Assembly: GCA_964020155.1 (NCBI GenBank)
Contig: OZ026564.1
Location: 3,216,223 to 3,280,222 of the forward strand
Direction: 5' to 3'
Source: Chondrilla cf. caribensis
Taxonomy: Eukaryota; Porifera; Demospongiae; Chondrillida; Chondrillidae
Length of the DNA stretch: 64,000 nucleotides
This document shows positions 21,800 to 40,765 of the stretch, piece after piece. A program made the position numbers and the translations under genes. The notes under the pieces were generated by a model, which was given only the letters and a program-made list of their open reading frames with translations, did no database searches and was not told the origin of the DNA. Positions within the stretch are counted from its first letter, which is position 1, and the number at the start of each line of letters is the position of its first letter.

Positions 21800-23252
21800 T
21801 TGGACATTGCACACATACCAACACTATATCATAGGATCACAACCATACATGGAAGAGGAATGTATTATTATGGATGTACATAGATAACCCTTGACATTAC
21901 AAAATGCATAGGCATCCATAACACTAAAATGTTGTACTGTACATATACAAGACAATGTAAGAAAATATTACATTATGTCCATGTTTACTGTGGTTGTACG
22001 ATCCTGGTTACGTAGAAGGTAAATGTTTCTTTTGTTACACGTGAACAAGCTGTTTATCACAGATCGTCTATATAGAACTTGTGACTTTATCATGATGCAT
22101 GTACAACTAAAGTACAGATAATGCATGCACACATGCACACACACACGGACGCATTTTATATGGTCAGTGCATGGTGTTGTGAATAGTTTACTGCACACCT
22201 ATGCCCTTCAATGTATGGGTTCATCGTAAGATAACATTAATATGGACACATACTGACCAATTCTTGCACAATCACACGCCATACACACCTACACACAATC
22301 CTGAAACTTATCTCAACACTATCAGGACCAGAAGCCATAGCAACCTTCTGTTATTGGAATGTGATACATTCATGCAGTAGTCACGTTTGTGCACCGAGGA
22401 GACAAGGAAGTTCCAAAATTAGAAACGCTGCTAATATTACTGGCAGTATTCAGACCATGCACACAGTCAGCAACAGAAATCTTCACTTTCAGTATTCCTA
22501 TATGATATTATATTACATGTGGTATGCAGATCTTCACCAACAGTTACACCATAGTCTGTTAACATGTGAAATATGCATGTGATTGCCTGGTGCTGCAAGA
22601 TAATACCAATGACAGTAACACTGAACTTCCTGTGTCACACATAAATAGAGAAGATGCCAAGAAGGCAGGAGGCTGCCACCAAACATACTATAGACTACAA
22701 CTAGGAACTAGTATAGTTTATTAGAGCATACATACGTACTTACCCATTTTTCTAATGTTCGTCACTTCATGCTCCACATTATAATCAAAGTGTACATAGC
22801 ATTACATACCAAATGTCAATGCCTTGACAACATTTAATGAATACAAGTTCATTTTATAAATTACCTGAGTTTACTAATTAAGTTAATATGCATTATTACG
22901 TATAGATACGTGGTTGCCACGTTAGGCCTTTCCCTATTAGACAGGATCACTGGTTTTGTTATTGTAAGGTCTATCCCTACAATCAAATTGGCAAATGCGT
23001 ACACATCTATCATGATAATGTCCACATGAGAATGCACACGAGAGCTTTTGGTCGGCTCGATAGTACTATTGTCTGAAGTACGTACACATCTACAATAAAA
23101 ACCTATGTATATCTTCTATACTGTCTCACCAGATGACGTCTGCCCATACAGAACTCCAGTTCCCACATTGCGTTCAAGTGAGGTTTCTATGAACAGAACA
23201 TTTACAGTACACAACACACACACACACACTCACTCACTCACTCACTCACTCA

Positions 23253-23296
<44 letters not shown>

Positions 23297-24440
23297 TAGA
23301 AACACAATAAACACACTGTAGTAGGTGCACATTATATACATGATATTATACACACACCGTAGTATATAGGTACATGGTACACCCCACACTGCTATGTGAA
23401 CTTCATTGGCTTCTATACCCACACAGAATGTTACAGGAATTAATACCAGACCTTACGAGAGACATGTTGGTGCCACGTGCCACTTAATAGCCTATATGGC
23501 TAACGGTTCCCCACGTTCAATAAGAATACCTGATACCTGATACAGCAGAAACACATTAAGATATTACTATATGGGACTCACAAACTAAACTATGATTTGG
23601 TTATTACATTATATACACCACTACAGTGAACCAAACAAGGCTCTGTAACAAGATCAGTTGCATTGATTGGAAGCAAATAATATATCTTGAGGGCATTTGT
23701 CTTAAAATGCACGTATATAACGCTAAGAACCGAACAGTCAACAAGAACACAGTACAGATGAGAACCCATCCATTAGCTCAAGTTGTACATGCAGAGTGTA
23801 AAATGATAACAGCATGTAGTTTGTACATAGCTGATAAAGACTCAGCAGGAATTTCCTGTTATTATTCAATCGTTTGTTTATTCGATTCATAAATTATGCT
23901 ACATAATCACTAGCGATTGTGCTCCAGTTGTTTGTTCTCCTTTGTTCAGTTTGTACAAATACAGGCAAAGTATTATGTATAATATTATAACCTTGAGGTG
24001 TGTACAATGCCAAATTGCAACTAAAGTATACATACACACCTCCACAGCATACGCACAACATACAAACAATATTGAGCCAAATATATGCGCAAACATGCAC
24101 AACATACTAACAATATGATGCCAACATACATGCAAACATGTACAGCATATGTGTACATGCATGCATTAACATGTACGTACATGCACATGAACTATATACC
24201 TATGTACATAATCACTGTACCATATTTAGAAACCAATACAAGTTCACATTCATAGGTGAGACAGCAATACCTATTACAACCTACAACCAACTATAATATA
24301 TTATGAATAATTACGTACGTCATACGCTCTATGTAGTGTGGCTAGGTACACCCACATACTATAGTATACTACACGCATACACACACAAGACCAGAGGTGT
24401 ACACCCTAGACTACTGAACACAGTGCCCCCGGTTCTCCAC
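21800..24440. other. Gene-poor spacer with a possible FN3 exon scrap
   Basis: No gene is supported. At 22290-22345 the minus strand resembles the end of FN3 exon 6 (SGPDSVEISF against SGSGNVMYQF) but its donor is changed to AT, suggesting a lost fourth copy. A CACT/CA microsatellite lies at 23211-23296. Confidence 0.4.
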
Positions 24441-31565
<7,125 letters not shown>

Positions 31566-32101
31566 CTTGTCCGCCAGTTTACCAGACAGAATACGTGCAC
31601 GTCCGTACACGACTGAATCACATGCATTTTAACGATATTCATCGTGTGACCACGTGCTATTATACGCGCATTTGAACGATACACATGTATTCATAGTATG
31701 ACCACGTGATGTATCACACACAATCATGGACGTAGGTAGTGGTGGTGTGTTGAGACCAGCTCAGTAATGAGATGATCGTACCACATTCTCAGGAATTCCT
31801 ATACTGCAGAAACAACCGGTTAGTCCAGTTGTTAAACCGTGCAGGCTGTTAAGCAACTGATCAGTCCCGTTGTTTTACAACCAGACAAAGCCCGTTAAAT
31901 AAACGGTCAGACCCGTTGTACAACCAAACAGGCCCGTTAAGATGCCGATCAGACCCATTGGGTTATTAAACAGGTCAGCATTCGATATGTTTGCCACGCT
32001 ACTGCATATGTACTGCAAAATACCCTTTTTAATTATATTCATATTTCGCCACGTGATATATTGCGCAATCACTGTGTGTGGCCAGAGACTGAAAAGGAAG
32101 A
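31566..32101. promoter_or_regulatory. Divergent promoter between pyruvate kinase and AP-3 sigma
   Basis: 536 bp separate the two start codons. It contains three CCACGTG E-boxes (CACGTG at 31651, 31703 and 32050) and, at about 31815-31970, a degenerate array of CCCGTT/AACGGG motifs. E-boxes are typical targets of bHLH-ZIP factors. A shared bidirectional promoter is inferred from spacing. Confidence 0.55.
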
Positions 32102-33218
32102 ATGATCAAGGCCGTTCTGGTGTTCAACAACCAAGGCAAACCTCGCCTATTGAAGTTCTTCGCGCATTATGTGAGTTTGAGCTGATGTGGTGCACATATA
32201 CCTGATAGTTGACGAAGTATTCGATCAGCCGTTTTCATGAATTTGATTCAATTCAACCATAGACCCTCTAAAAGTAGTCTAGAGTGTCTATGATTCAACA
32301 AACTCGCTAACCTCAAATGTGTTGACTACATTCAGCGGACTTCTGCACATCACCTTTGGTTCCACATTTTCACAGCCATTATAGACAAGTTTTAGTCATG
32401 AACAATATGATGAGGCGGTATAACTTGGAATTGATGGCCTCGAGCTATCTAGCACTTAGCTACTGTTACACGTTCATGTCCAATTCGGTGTTATCTAAAT
32501 GGTGAGGTGATTCAACATTGAAGGACATTTGTCCATAGCTAAAGACTAACTATGTCTATAAAGACGCCCATTCCAAGTTACCCAGACATTCGAAGGTACC
32601 TTCCTTCACCACACTAATACTGTGTCATGAACACATCTGTGTCCGCAAGACATGTTATGGGACATCGTTCTTGTAAAGTGCAGTCTCTCTGTATAACTAC
32701 ATATTTTGCAGATCGTATGTTCTAGTATACACAGTGCTTGTAGCAGTAAATAAGTACGTAATATGGTTATGAGGGGGAAGCACAGAGGATCTGTATGGCA
32801 ATGTACTGAGTATTGTTGAAACAGCACCCTAGCTGTTTCAAACCAATTTAGGATGGTAAAGTACTGTATATTGAATGTACACAATAAGCAATGTGAATTA
32901 GATCATTAAAGTGAAGTGAAAAAGTGAAAATATTGGAATGTGACTCCTGGAGAGTGTTATTAATGAGGTCTGACCAATATGACAACATAGCTGCATTAAA
33001 GATAAGGCTACTTTTTCCTTTGATCCACCTAACGTCCACCTATACAGCATGATGATGCGTACACTTTCTATATTATGCTATATGTGCCTACTGTGTATGT
33101 AGACGGAGGAAGAACAGCAGCAAATTGTAAAAGAAACATTTAACTTAGTTTCAAGAAGAGATGATCAAACGTGTAACTTCTTAGAAACGTCAAGGTATTG
33201 TGATTCTTCAGTATTTGT

Positions 33219-33276
<58 letters not shown>

Positions 33277-33486
33277 TTGTGTGTGTGTTTTTCTGTGTGC
33301 CTATGTGCATGCGTGTATTTACTTGCATATTATCCGTTATCTCCTTCCAGTGTTCTAGGTGATGGTGAATTCAAACTGATATACCGACATTATGCTACTT
33401 TGTACTTTGTATTTTGTGCTGACACATCTGAGAGTGAGCTAGGAATTTTAGACCTGGTGCAGGTACGGTATTGAGTGCACAATGTA

Positions 33487-33517
<31 letters not shown>

Positions 33518-33581
33518 TGGGTGTGGGTGTGGGTGGGTGTGTGGGTGGGTGTGCATGTGTGTTTGTGTGTATGTATGTATG

Positions 33582-33623
<42 letters not shown>

Positions 33624-33659
33624 ATGTGTGTGTGTGTGTGTTTGAGTGTGTGCGCGCGC

Positions 33660-33695
<36 letters not shown>

Positions 33696-34450
33696 ATGTG
33701 TCTTTGTGTGTGTGTACATATGTTATGTGTGTGCCTGTGTGCCTCTGTTTGTATGTGTTCATTACACATGCGTATAAATGCATGTGTATGGTGTGTGTAT
33801 GCATGTATACATGTGCCTATATTATATGTTGATGTTTTTTACATGTTATGTTTGAGTATTCCATAAACATGCCTGAATTGAACGAAATTTACTTATTTAC
33901 GTGATTCCGTGCTTATTATTATTCACTTAAAATTCACGTATTTACGTGTTTCTCTGTAGGTGTTTGTGGAGACTTTGGACAAATGTTTTGAGAACGTTTG
34001 TGAACTGGACCTAATTTTTCACGTGGATAGGGTCCAAAATATTCTGGCTGAGATATGCATGGGTGGGATGGTGGTGGAGACTAACCAGAATGAGATACTG
34101 GTGCATGTTGAAGCGCAGAACAAACTGGAGAAATCTGAAAGCAATGTGACTGGTGCTGTGAAGGTGTGTGTGTGTGTGTGTGTGTGTGTCTGTGTGTGTG
34201 TGTGTGTCTCCGTCTGTATGTCTGTCTGTCTGTCCGTCTGTCCATGGAATTTGTATGTATATTGTATTGATGAGAGAGGGAGATCACTGTAGTTTGTGGT
34301 ATCCAGGTACCTGCATAAGTGCTTTTTGTTCATTTTCTCCAGAATGCCATTAGCTCCGCCCCCAACAGGGCCATCTCTGCCGCCAAGAACCTCCAATCCG
34401 GGGGGATCAAGTTACCCAACATCAAGGCATTTGGACAGGGTTCTTCCTGA
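32102..34450 (+). CDS. AP3S1: AP-3 adaptor complex sigma subunit
   Basis: Small (sigma) subunit of the AP-3 clathrin-adaptor complex, which sorts cargo from Golgi/endosomes to lysosome-related organelles. Exons 32102-32170, 33103-33194, 33351-33462, 33960-34163 and 34343-34450 join in phase to 195 codons (194 aa), the usual sigma-3 length. The N-terminus MIKAVLVFNNQGKPRLLKFF, the clathrin-adaptor small-chain core (KLIYRHYATLYFVFC, SESELGILDLVQ, VFVETLDKCFENVCELDLIF) and MGGMVVETNQNEI are diagnostic of sigma-3 rather than sigma-1 or sigma-2. The tail extension (NAISSAPNRAISAAKNL) is also sigma-3-like. Introns 2, 3 and 4 carry (GT)n tracts; intron 4 starts directly with one. Confidence 0.95.
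33218..33272. repeat. (GT)n microsatellite
   Basis: Pure GT run in AP-3 sigma intron 2, starting about 25 bp after the donor. Confidence 0.85.
33486..33716. repeat. Compound GT/GGGT microsatellite
   Basis: GT run with GGGTGTGG and GCGCGCGC interruptions in AP-3 sigma intron 3, beginning about 24 bp after the donor. Confidence 0.85.
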
Positions 34451-35289
34451 GATTTGTCTCAAAATACTATTAAAGCGGGACTACTAGTGTGCATGAGTTG
34501 TGATGTGAATTTCTATATTATGAATTGTTTATTGTGAGAACAAGTACGTCATTTTACTTTTTTGCACTGATCACCATCACTCAACCTCTCATTAAACACA
34601 TACTAACACAAGTACAGATGAAGAACACCCTCCGTGATATGCTACAGATCTCATGGTGACCAGCAGGATTATTATAAATTTTATCCCTGGTCACCACGTT
34701 GCTTTCCAGTGTCCATGTAACACATCGACATCATAGCACTAAAACTCGTACACATGCACTCTAGAGGAGATACAGATCTGGTGGTGACCAATCATATTAT
34801 ACGTTTGTTGCCACTCACCACGACCTCCCCAGTGTGCATATACAAATCAAGGACTACATATCAGCTTGACACCCACGCTGTCTCTACCATTAGCTATGTA
34901 CTTTATAGATGGCAAAATTGAGGGCAGGCTGGCTGCAGTGTAAACACACATGGTTGCTTGAGTTATCACCTACAAATCACCCACAATCTGTAATTTCTCC
35001 TTAAGAACGTGATAGTATAATACTGTATTCATTATTATATACAAAATTCATCATCTATATCAACACAATAATGACTACAATCAAGTGCCGGGTGAATCAC
35101 CACTATTACATTGTTAAGAAAATGAATACAAAACATTTTAAGGAGGCTTATTACACAATAACTAAATGTGATTGTATGAATTAGAACGGATAATTTACAC
35201 CATGATCTGCTTAATTGATAAACATCCAAGCTATATACTCAGAACAGAACTAACAACAATTGCTGTGACCAACATTAGAGGTAAACATG
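34451..35289. other. Convergent 3' spacer, no gene
   Basis: AT-rich. Two diverged stretches near 34640-34700 and 34765-34830 share CAGATCT(C/G)(A/G)TGGTGACCA and a complementary GGTCACCACG/CTCACCACGA, suggesting an old repeat. No exon was seen. Confidence 0.4.
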
Positions 35290-36291
35290 TTACTCCACCC
35301 AAATCTCAAGCTGATCAGCATATACATCTTCATCTGATTGACTTTGATCAGCACACCATCTCACTTCTATGTTGTCAGAATTAACCGGTATTTTGCGATG
35401 GAACCATCCGTAATAGTTGCAGCATTCGTCATCTGAAGAAGTACACCCATCTCCATCCCACAAGGGATCCTCCCAGGCTATTCTATTTTCATGAGTACTA
35501 CCTGAAAACCCACTTTCACAGTAGTAGTCTTCTCCAACAAAAGAAGGCACACTCGATTGTTGAGCTGAACTTGCACATGGACAACCTATGTGGGCGGCAA
35601 CATAACTCCAAAGATGGGTGCGAGGGTACCCATGTGTTATTGAGATACCATCGATGTAGTGTGAGTCAATGGAGCCATTTATGGTATTGAATGCATCTGG
35701 TGAATTATACTGGTATCCTCTCACTCTACCACAAACATTAGTGTAGTTGCCATCGGGTGAGAATTGAAGCGAGGTACAACCACCATCAGCAGTCCTTCCA
35801 CATGCTGTCTGGTTGGTTGTAGTGTTGGTGACTGTACGAAGACCGGTTGGACAGGAATGTCCCTGTGTAGTGTCAAAGTAGGCAACCCTCCTCCAGTTAG
35901 CACTGGTGATGTTACAGACAGTGACAAATACTTGCGATTCCAAGTAGAGAATACGATCAGTCAAGGTTTGATTCAGTGTCTGGATGGTATCTAGCAGTTC
36001 AGCAATGATTGATTCGTTGATCTTAGCAGTGACATTGTCAGTCACACGATTTAATTCCTCTTCAGTAATTACAGTACTTCCTGGATCACCTTTAGGGCCA
36101 AGTGGACCAATGTCACCTCGATCACCTTTGTCACCGGTTTGACCAGGAACTCCTTGAATACCATCACGACCATCACGTGAATTGAGACCAGGAATGGTGG
36201 TGTACTGTTCAGTACATGTCTCATTACACTGTATTCGTACTGGAATAGTAATAAACACTACCAGAAGAAGAAGGATGACTGGAGTATTCAT
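35290..36291 (-). CDS. Secreted collagen-like protein with Cys-rich C-terminal domain
   Basis: Intronless, 333 aa from ATG 36291. An upstream in-frame ATG at 36342 would add 17 residues before the signal peptide, so 36291 is preferred. Residues 1-22 are a signal peptide (MNTPVILLLLVVFITIPV). About 41-72 is a short Gly-X-Y stretch of some ten triplets (DGIQGVPGQTGDKGDRGD). About 75-120 is a heptad-like helical stretch that could trimerise (IAELLDTIQTLNQTL). The rest is a Cys-rich domain with NWRRVAYFDTT, CGR, VCGRVRGYQ and WDGDGCTSSDDECC. I know similar domains from marine invertebrate secreted proteins but cannot name a family. The collagen-stalk plus globular-head plan recalls soluble lectins and ficolins; ligand binding is inference. 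Divergent from the VWA gene. Confidence 0.85.
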   Translation of the reverse strand: MNTPVILLLLVVFITIPVRIQCNETCTEQYTTIPGLNSRDGRDGIQGVPGQTGDKGDRGDIGPLGPKGDPGSTVITEEELNRVTDNVTAKINESIIAELLDTIQTLNQTLTDRILYLESQVFVTVCNITSANWRRVAYFDTTQGHSCPTGLRTVTNTTTNQTACGRTADGGCTSLQFSPDGNYTNVCGRVRGYQYNSPDAFNTINGSIDSHYIDGISITHGYPRTHLWSYVAAHIGCPCASSAQQSSVPSFVGEDYYCESGFSGSTHENRIAWEDPLWDGDGCTSSDDECCNYYGWFHRKIPVNSDNIEVRWCADQSQSDEDVYADQLEIWVE

Positions 36292-36664
36292 CTTATGAGC
36301 AAACACTGGGTAGACTGCACTTGTGGTCAGAGAGGTATTCATCTATACATCTATGATCAGTTGATTGCAGTTGGTACGATGCAAACACTTGAGTTGAATG
36401 CATGTTGACACGCCAAGTGTGTGGATCATGGTATTACGGTATATACGTACGCGCACACGGATATTTCGGGACTTGTACCTTACGTCATACCATTAGTCAT
36501 GGTATGTTCTAATAAAAGTAACAGTTTTGGTTACATCATAGTCTTGAAAGGCAGAAAAACTCGGTCGTCATAAACGAATACTCATTATCGTCCTGTTTTG
36601 CTAAAGTGATCGTATCATCTCCGAAAGACTTGTCTACATACTCAACGTAGGAGAAGGCTCGACG
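36292..36664. promoter_or_regulatory. Divergent spacer between collagen-like and VWA genes
   Basis: 373 bp between start codons, consistent with a shared promoter. No specific element recognised. Confidence 0.4.
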
Positions 36665-37260
36665 ATGGAGGAGAAACGCGCAATAGACAACCAATCGTCC
36701 ATCCGAGACACGTTGCACGTAGAAGTGTTCAACGAATATGACAAAGTCCCCCCATGGCCCACCAGCATGACTGTTATGGCTTCCCTGGAGGCTCTCACCG
36801 AATCGAACGACAGCAAGAGAGCTCCTGTTACGATATGTGCTGTTATTGACAGAAGGTACGGTCTGGTTGCGCTAGACTAGCATGTAAAATGGCTGCACAT
36901 ATTTAGCATAAAGATATCGCTTGTAATTTGCCTATAGTATGTCATACGTTTGTACATGATTGTACAACACTGTGTACGTGTGATAGCCTCACTTGCCTAT
37001 AGTATGTCATACGTTTGTACATGATTGTACAACACTGTGTACGTGTGATAGCTTCACTTGCCTATAGTATGTCATACGTTTGTACATGATTGTACAACAC
37101 TGTGTACATGTGATAGCTTCACTTGCCTATACCTCTCAATACCTAGTGGTAGTATGGTACCTCACCTGCCGTTGATGAAAGAAACTTTGAGTTTCATGGT
37201 ACAGCAGGTTAGTGCATGCACTGGTATGTCTGTGTGTGTGTGTTTGTACGTGCTTGTGTA

Positions 37261-37328
<68 letters not shown>

Positions 37329-37345
37329 TACGTGCTTGTTTACTC

Positions 37346-37378
<33 letters not shown>

Positions 37379-38379
37379 TTGTGTGTGTGTGTGTGTACGT
37401 GTGTACTTGTGTGTGCGTGTCCACATGTGTGCGTGCATGCGTGCTTAACTCCACTTCTGTTCAAAATGCTTTATTATCCATCGCCACATGTAGCTAAGAG
37501 GAGAAGATAAATTGTGTCTGATAGCCTTTGACCATGAGGTGAGTGTGTACATGCACTGTCTAATGCATGTAATGTGCATACAATGGTACCTCTGTGATGT
37601 GGACACCCTACAAATATACCCTGAATTTTGTAATTTTTTGGGGAGAAAAATTTGTTCATTCACGTAATCTAAAAGAGCAAGTTTAAAAGGAGATAATGTA
37701 GCTATTAAACTACTGAATTTATAAGTTGTACGATGTATAAATCCAGTTAGTCAGCTTTGAACTGAAAACACAAGCATATGTGCATTTTCTGGCAGTAAAC
37801 AAGGTAGGAAGTGTCACAGTTATCCTCAATTCATTATTAATAACACGATAATCAATGTTGATAGTGATAATTGTAATAATAATATCTCGATCATTACACA
37901 GGCCTAGTGTATGTGCACCATGGTTGAATGTTTGCAGCTTGTCATCATTGTACAAGTGGTGTCATCATCTTTGTCATCATTGTCACTGTCACCTACCGCT
38001 CACACAGGTGTCACACGTGCTACCGCTGACAGCAATGAACGATGCTGGAAAGATGCAGGCCAGCAAGGCCATTGAGGGGATAAAGGCACGCGGACACACC
38101 AACCTCAGTGGAGGTCTCTTGTCTGCCCTCCAGACTCTCTATCGGATCCCGAAGGAGGAATCCACTACAGTGGAGTCCGTACTGCTGTTCACTGACGGGA
38201 AGGCTAATTATGGGATAACGAAGAAGGAACAATTGGAGAAGGCAACCAGGTGGGGTATACCTCAGTGTGTGGTGATTTGACATGCACACACATGCATACA
38301 CATCCACGCACGTGTGTACACATACATGCACACACATACACATCCTCATGCACACAGTGCATACACATACACACGCGTG

Positions 38380-38413
<34 letters not shown>

Positions 38414-38487
38414 CATGCGCGCGCGCACACACACACACAACACACACGCATGCACGCACACACGCGCGTGCACACACAACACACACG

Positions 38488-38541
<54 letters not shown>

Positions 38542-39302
38542 AACACACATGGATGCATGATTATGCACTTACCGTATAGCGGGAAAATTTGGCAGTTTTT
38601 AAATTTGGTGGATTTGTCCGAGAATATTTGATCTTGGCCCTTTTCACAGTTGTTTCAGGTTTCATTCTCGGTGGCGTACTTCCCTACCTTTGCTCTGTCT
38701 TCGATTTGGGGGTATAAATCAGCATAGGAACCTCGAGTAGCACTGGGTTTCTTTCCCACCATCCCATTTTCGTAAGGCATCAGAACTTGCCTCACGCATT
38801 CGTTCACTTGCTCTGTTGTCTCTTAGAAAGAGCACTAAATTCACACATGCACGATCTTTCCTTTAGTAAATACTGCAAAGGAGCCATGGCTGTACTATTA
38901 TATTGACGTTATGCAATGAATTGAAACAAATTTTTTACGGTGTTTAAATTTGGTGGATTTCCTGAAAACTGCCAAACTGCCAAATTGAAACCTCCACCAA
39001 TATATCCAACCTATACTGTATGTACCGGTACATTTGTGAGTTAATGTGATAATTGTTATGCACCGGGTGTACTATATTATGTTTCAGATAAACGTATCTC
39101 TTCGTATGTTGCAGGTCAGTTCTGACCCAGATTGGTCGAAGTGTGTCTGTATTCACACTGGGATATGGTCCAGATCACGATAGTGATTTTCTCCGTGGAT
39201 TGGCTGAAGCTGGAAATGGGCTCTTTTACTTTCTTGACAATGAAGACAGTATTCCAGAGAGTTTTTGTGACTGTTTAGGTGGACTTCTCAGTGTAGCTGC
39301 CC

Positions 39303-39370
<68 letters not shown>

Positions 39371-40765
39371 AACATGGAACTGAATGAGCGCAATGTACAG
39401 ATGTGTGCACACCCACACACACACACACACACACACATGTACACACACACACACACACACACACCTCACTCACTGCTGTACTATTCCCTGCAGAATGTGA
39501 TTGTGACATTACAAAGCGACGGACTGTGCCATATAGAGAAGCCCATCACGCCCTTCCAAGTTAAGGAAGAAAGCAAAGGGATGAAATACGTTGTGACAAT
39601 TCCAGACGTTTACTGGTCAGTATTGTACGTACACAGTTTCTCGTGCTGTGTTGGTTGGACAGTCTGTACATACACAAATGAATAGGTTACAGTCCACTGT
39701 GATATACTGTATGGACGGGAAGTTTCACGGGACAAAACGTTTGCAAACCGTTCAATTTCGCGAATTTTGCAAAAAAAGTTTTGCATTTTTTAACGCCCAA
39801 CGCATTAATTGATTGTCAGACAATTACGTCATGGAGTGTTCACGAATAAAACTTTCATGAATACCAGTTTCTCTGCGAAATTCACAAAGCTTTTAGTCCA
39901 CAAAACCTTCCCGCTATACAGTATTTGTGTATGTACCACTATACTAATACATATGTAGTTATTGAAACTGTTTAATTTGTTCCACAGCGAGGAGGAGAAG
40001 TGTCTTCTTATAAAAGTGTCCATACCAAGAATGTCTCCGGATCAGGAGGAGCCCTTCCGCCAAGTGAACATGTTGTCTGTCTCTGTTGAGTACTTTGATG
40101 CTCTCAACTCGTGTATGAGGGAGAACATAGCCGCGGCCTACGTCACACAGACGCAGAAATGCAAGGATCCACTCCCGGCTGCCAACCGGAGGAGGCTAGT
40201 CCTCCAGCAGTTCCGCACGCAGGTTGCCAACTGCATGGAACAGGCAGCAAAGTTAGCAGACCTGGAGAGATACAAGGACGCCAGAGATCTCCTTGATGTT
40301 ACTCTCGCTCAGATCAAAAGGAGCGAAGTAAGAGATGATGAGCTGGCTGTGTACCTGATTCAGACTCTGGTGGACTGCTTAGCTGGTATGGAGGACAAGG
40401 GGACCTACGAGAACAAGGGGAAACCGACGTTGAAAAGCTATGCACACTCGCATTGGCAACAGAGGTCCAACTGTAGCACCCAGGGCGTGCGCGAGTATTA
40501 CTATGGGATGGAGGACGAGTTCAGACTGCTGAATGTTCCCACAGCTCCTGCATCGGCCAGATCGACCGCCAATTCAAGCAGATCGATTGCAGGTATGAAG
40601 CAGAAGAAGGCGGCAGCCCCTTACCGCAACGCTATGAAGTCGGACATGATGGAGAGGTACGAATCTCCTTCTTGTCCTTCTTTTACCTCTCCCAAAGTGC
40701 ATTTCAATGACCGAGTGTCAGTGATGGAGGGCAGTATCAAGCCAAAGGCTAAGAGTACTCAATGA
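36665..40765 (+). CDS. Intracellular VWA-domain protein
   Basis: Seven exons (36665-36855, 37147-37207, 37494-37538, 38008-38249, 39115-39304, 39494-39615, 39988-40765) close at 543 codons (542 aa). A von Willebrand factor A domain spans about residues 53-235. Its metal-ion site is complete: D62-x-S64-x-S66 in VIDRSGSM (across the exon 1/2 join), T130 in GHTNLSGG and D162 in LFTDGKAN. After it come a beta-rich segment (NVIVTLQSDGLCHIEKP), a helical region (LADLERYKDARDLLDVTLAQ) and a basic, Ser-rich tail. There is no signal peptide, so it should be cytoplasmic. The architecture resembles the VWA proteins of plants and protists (WAV3-type) without the RING. Partner unknown. Confidence 0.85.
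36926..37135. repeat. Minisatellite of about 65 bp, three copies
   Basis: Unit CTTGCCTATAGTATGTCATA...GTGTGATAGCYTCA in VWA intron 1. The next partial copy supplies the pyrimidine tract of the exon 2 acceptor (CCTATACCTCTCAATACCTAG). Confidence 0.8.
37228..37420. repeat. (GT)n microsatellite
   Basis: Interrupted twice by TTTGTACGTGCTTGT, in VWA intron 2, beginning about 20 bp after the donor. Confidence 0.85.
38280..38550. repeat. (CA)n microsatellite with CG interruptions
   Basis: Long degenerate CA tract in VWA intron 4, starting about 30 bp after the exon 4 donor. Coding frames here are artefacts. Confidence 0.85.
38570..39020. mobile_element. MITE family C-like element
   Basis: Starts TACCGTATAGCGGGAAAATT and ends CTATACTGTA. 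Subterminal sequences TTGGCAGTTT and AAATTTGGTGGATTT recur inverted near the right end. In VWA intron 4. Confidence 0.45.
39305..39465. repeat. (GT)n then (CA)n microsatellites, foldback-prone
   Basis: The 5' splice site of VWA intron 5 is the first GT of a 64-bp GT tract. A CA tract follows 45 bp later, so the intron RNA can pair UG with CA. Confidence 0.8.
39705..39923. mobile_element. MITE family C (ACTGTATRGNCGGGAA termini)
   Basis: In VWA intron 6. Left end TACTGTATGGACGGGAAGTT, right end CTTCCCGCTATACAGTA. Related to 41391-41592. Confidence 0.55.

Noticed and set aside
31566..31610. Upstream extension of pyruvate kinase to 31610
   Set aside because: The extension would start at GTG. 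The first ATG in frame is 31565 and gives a normal-length protein.
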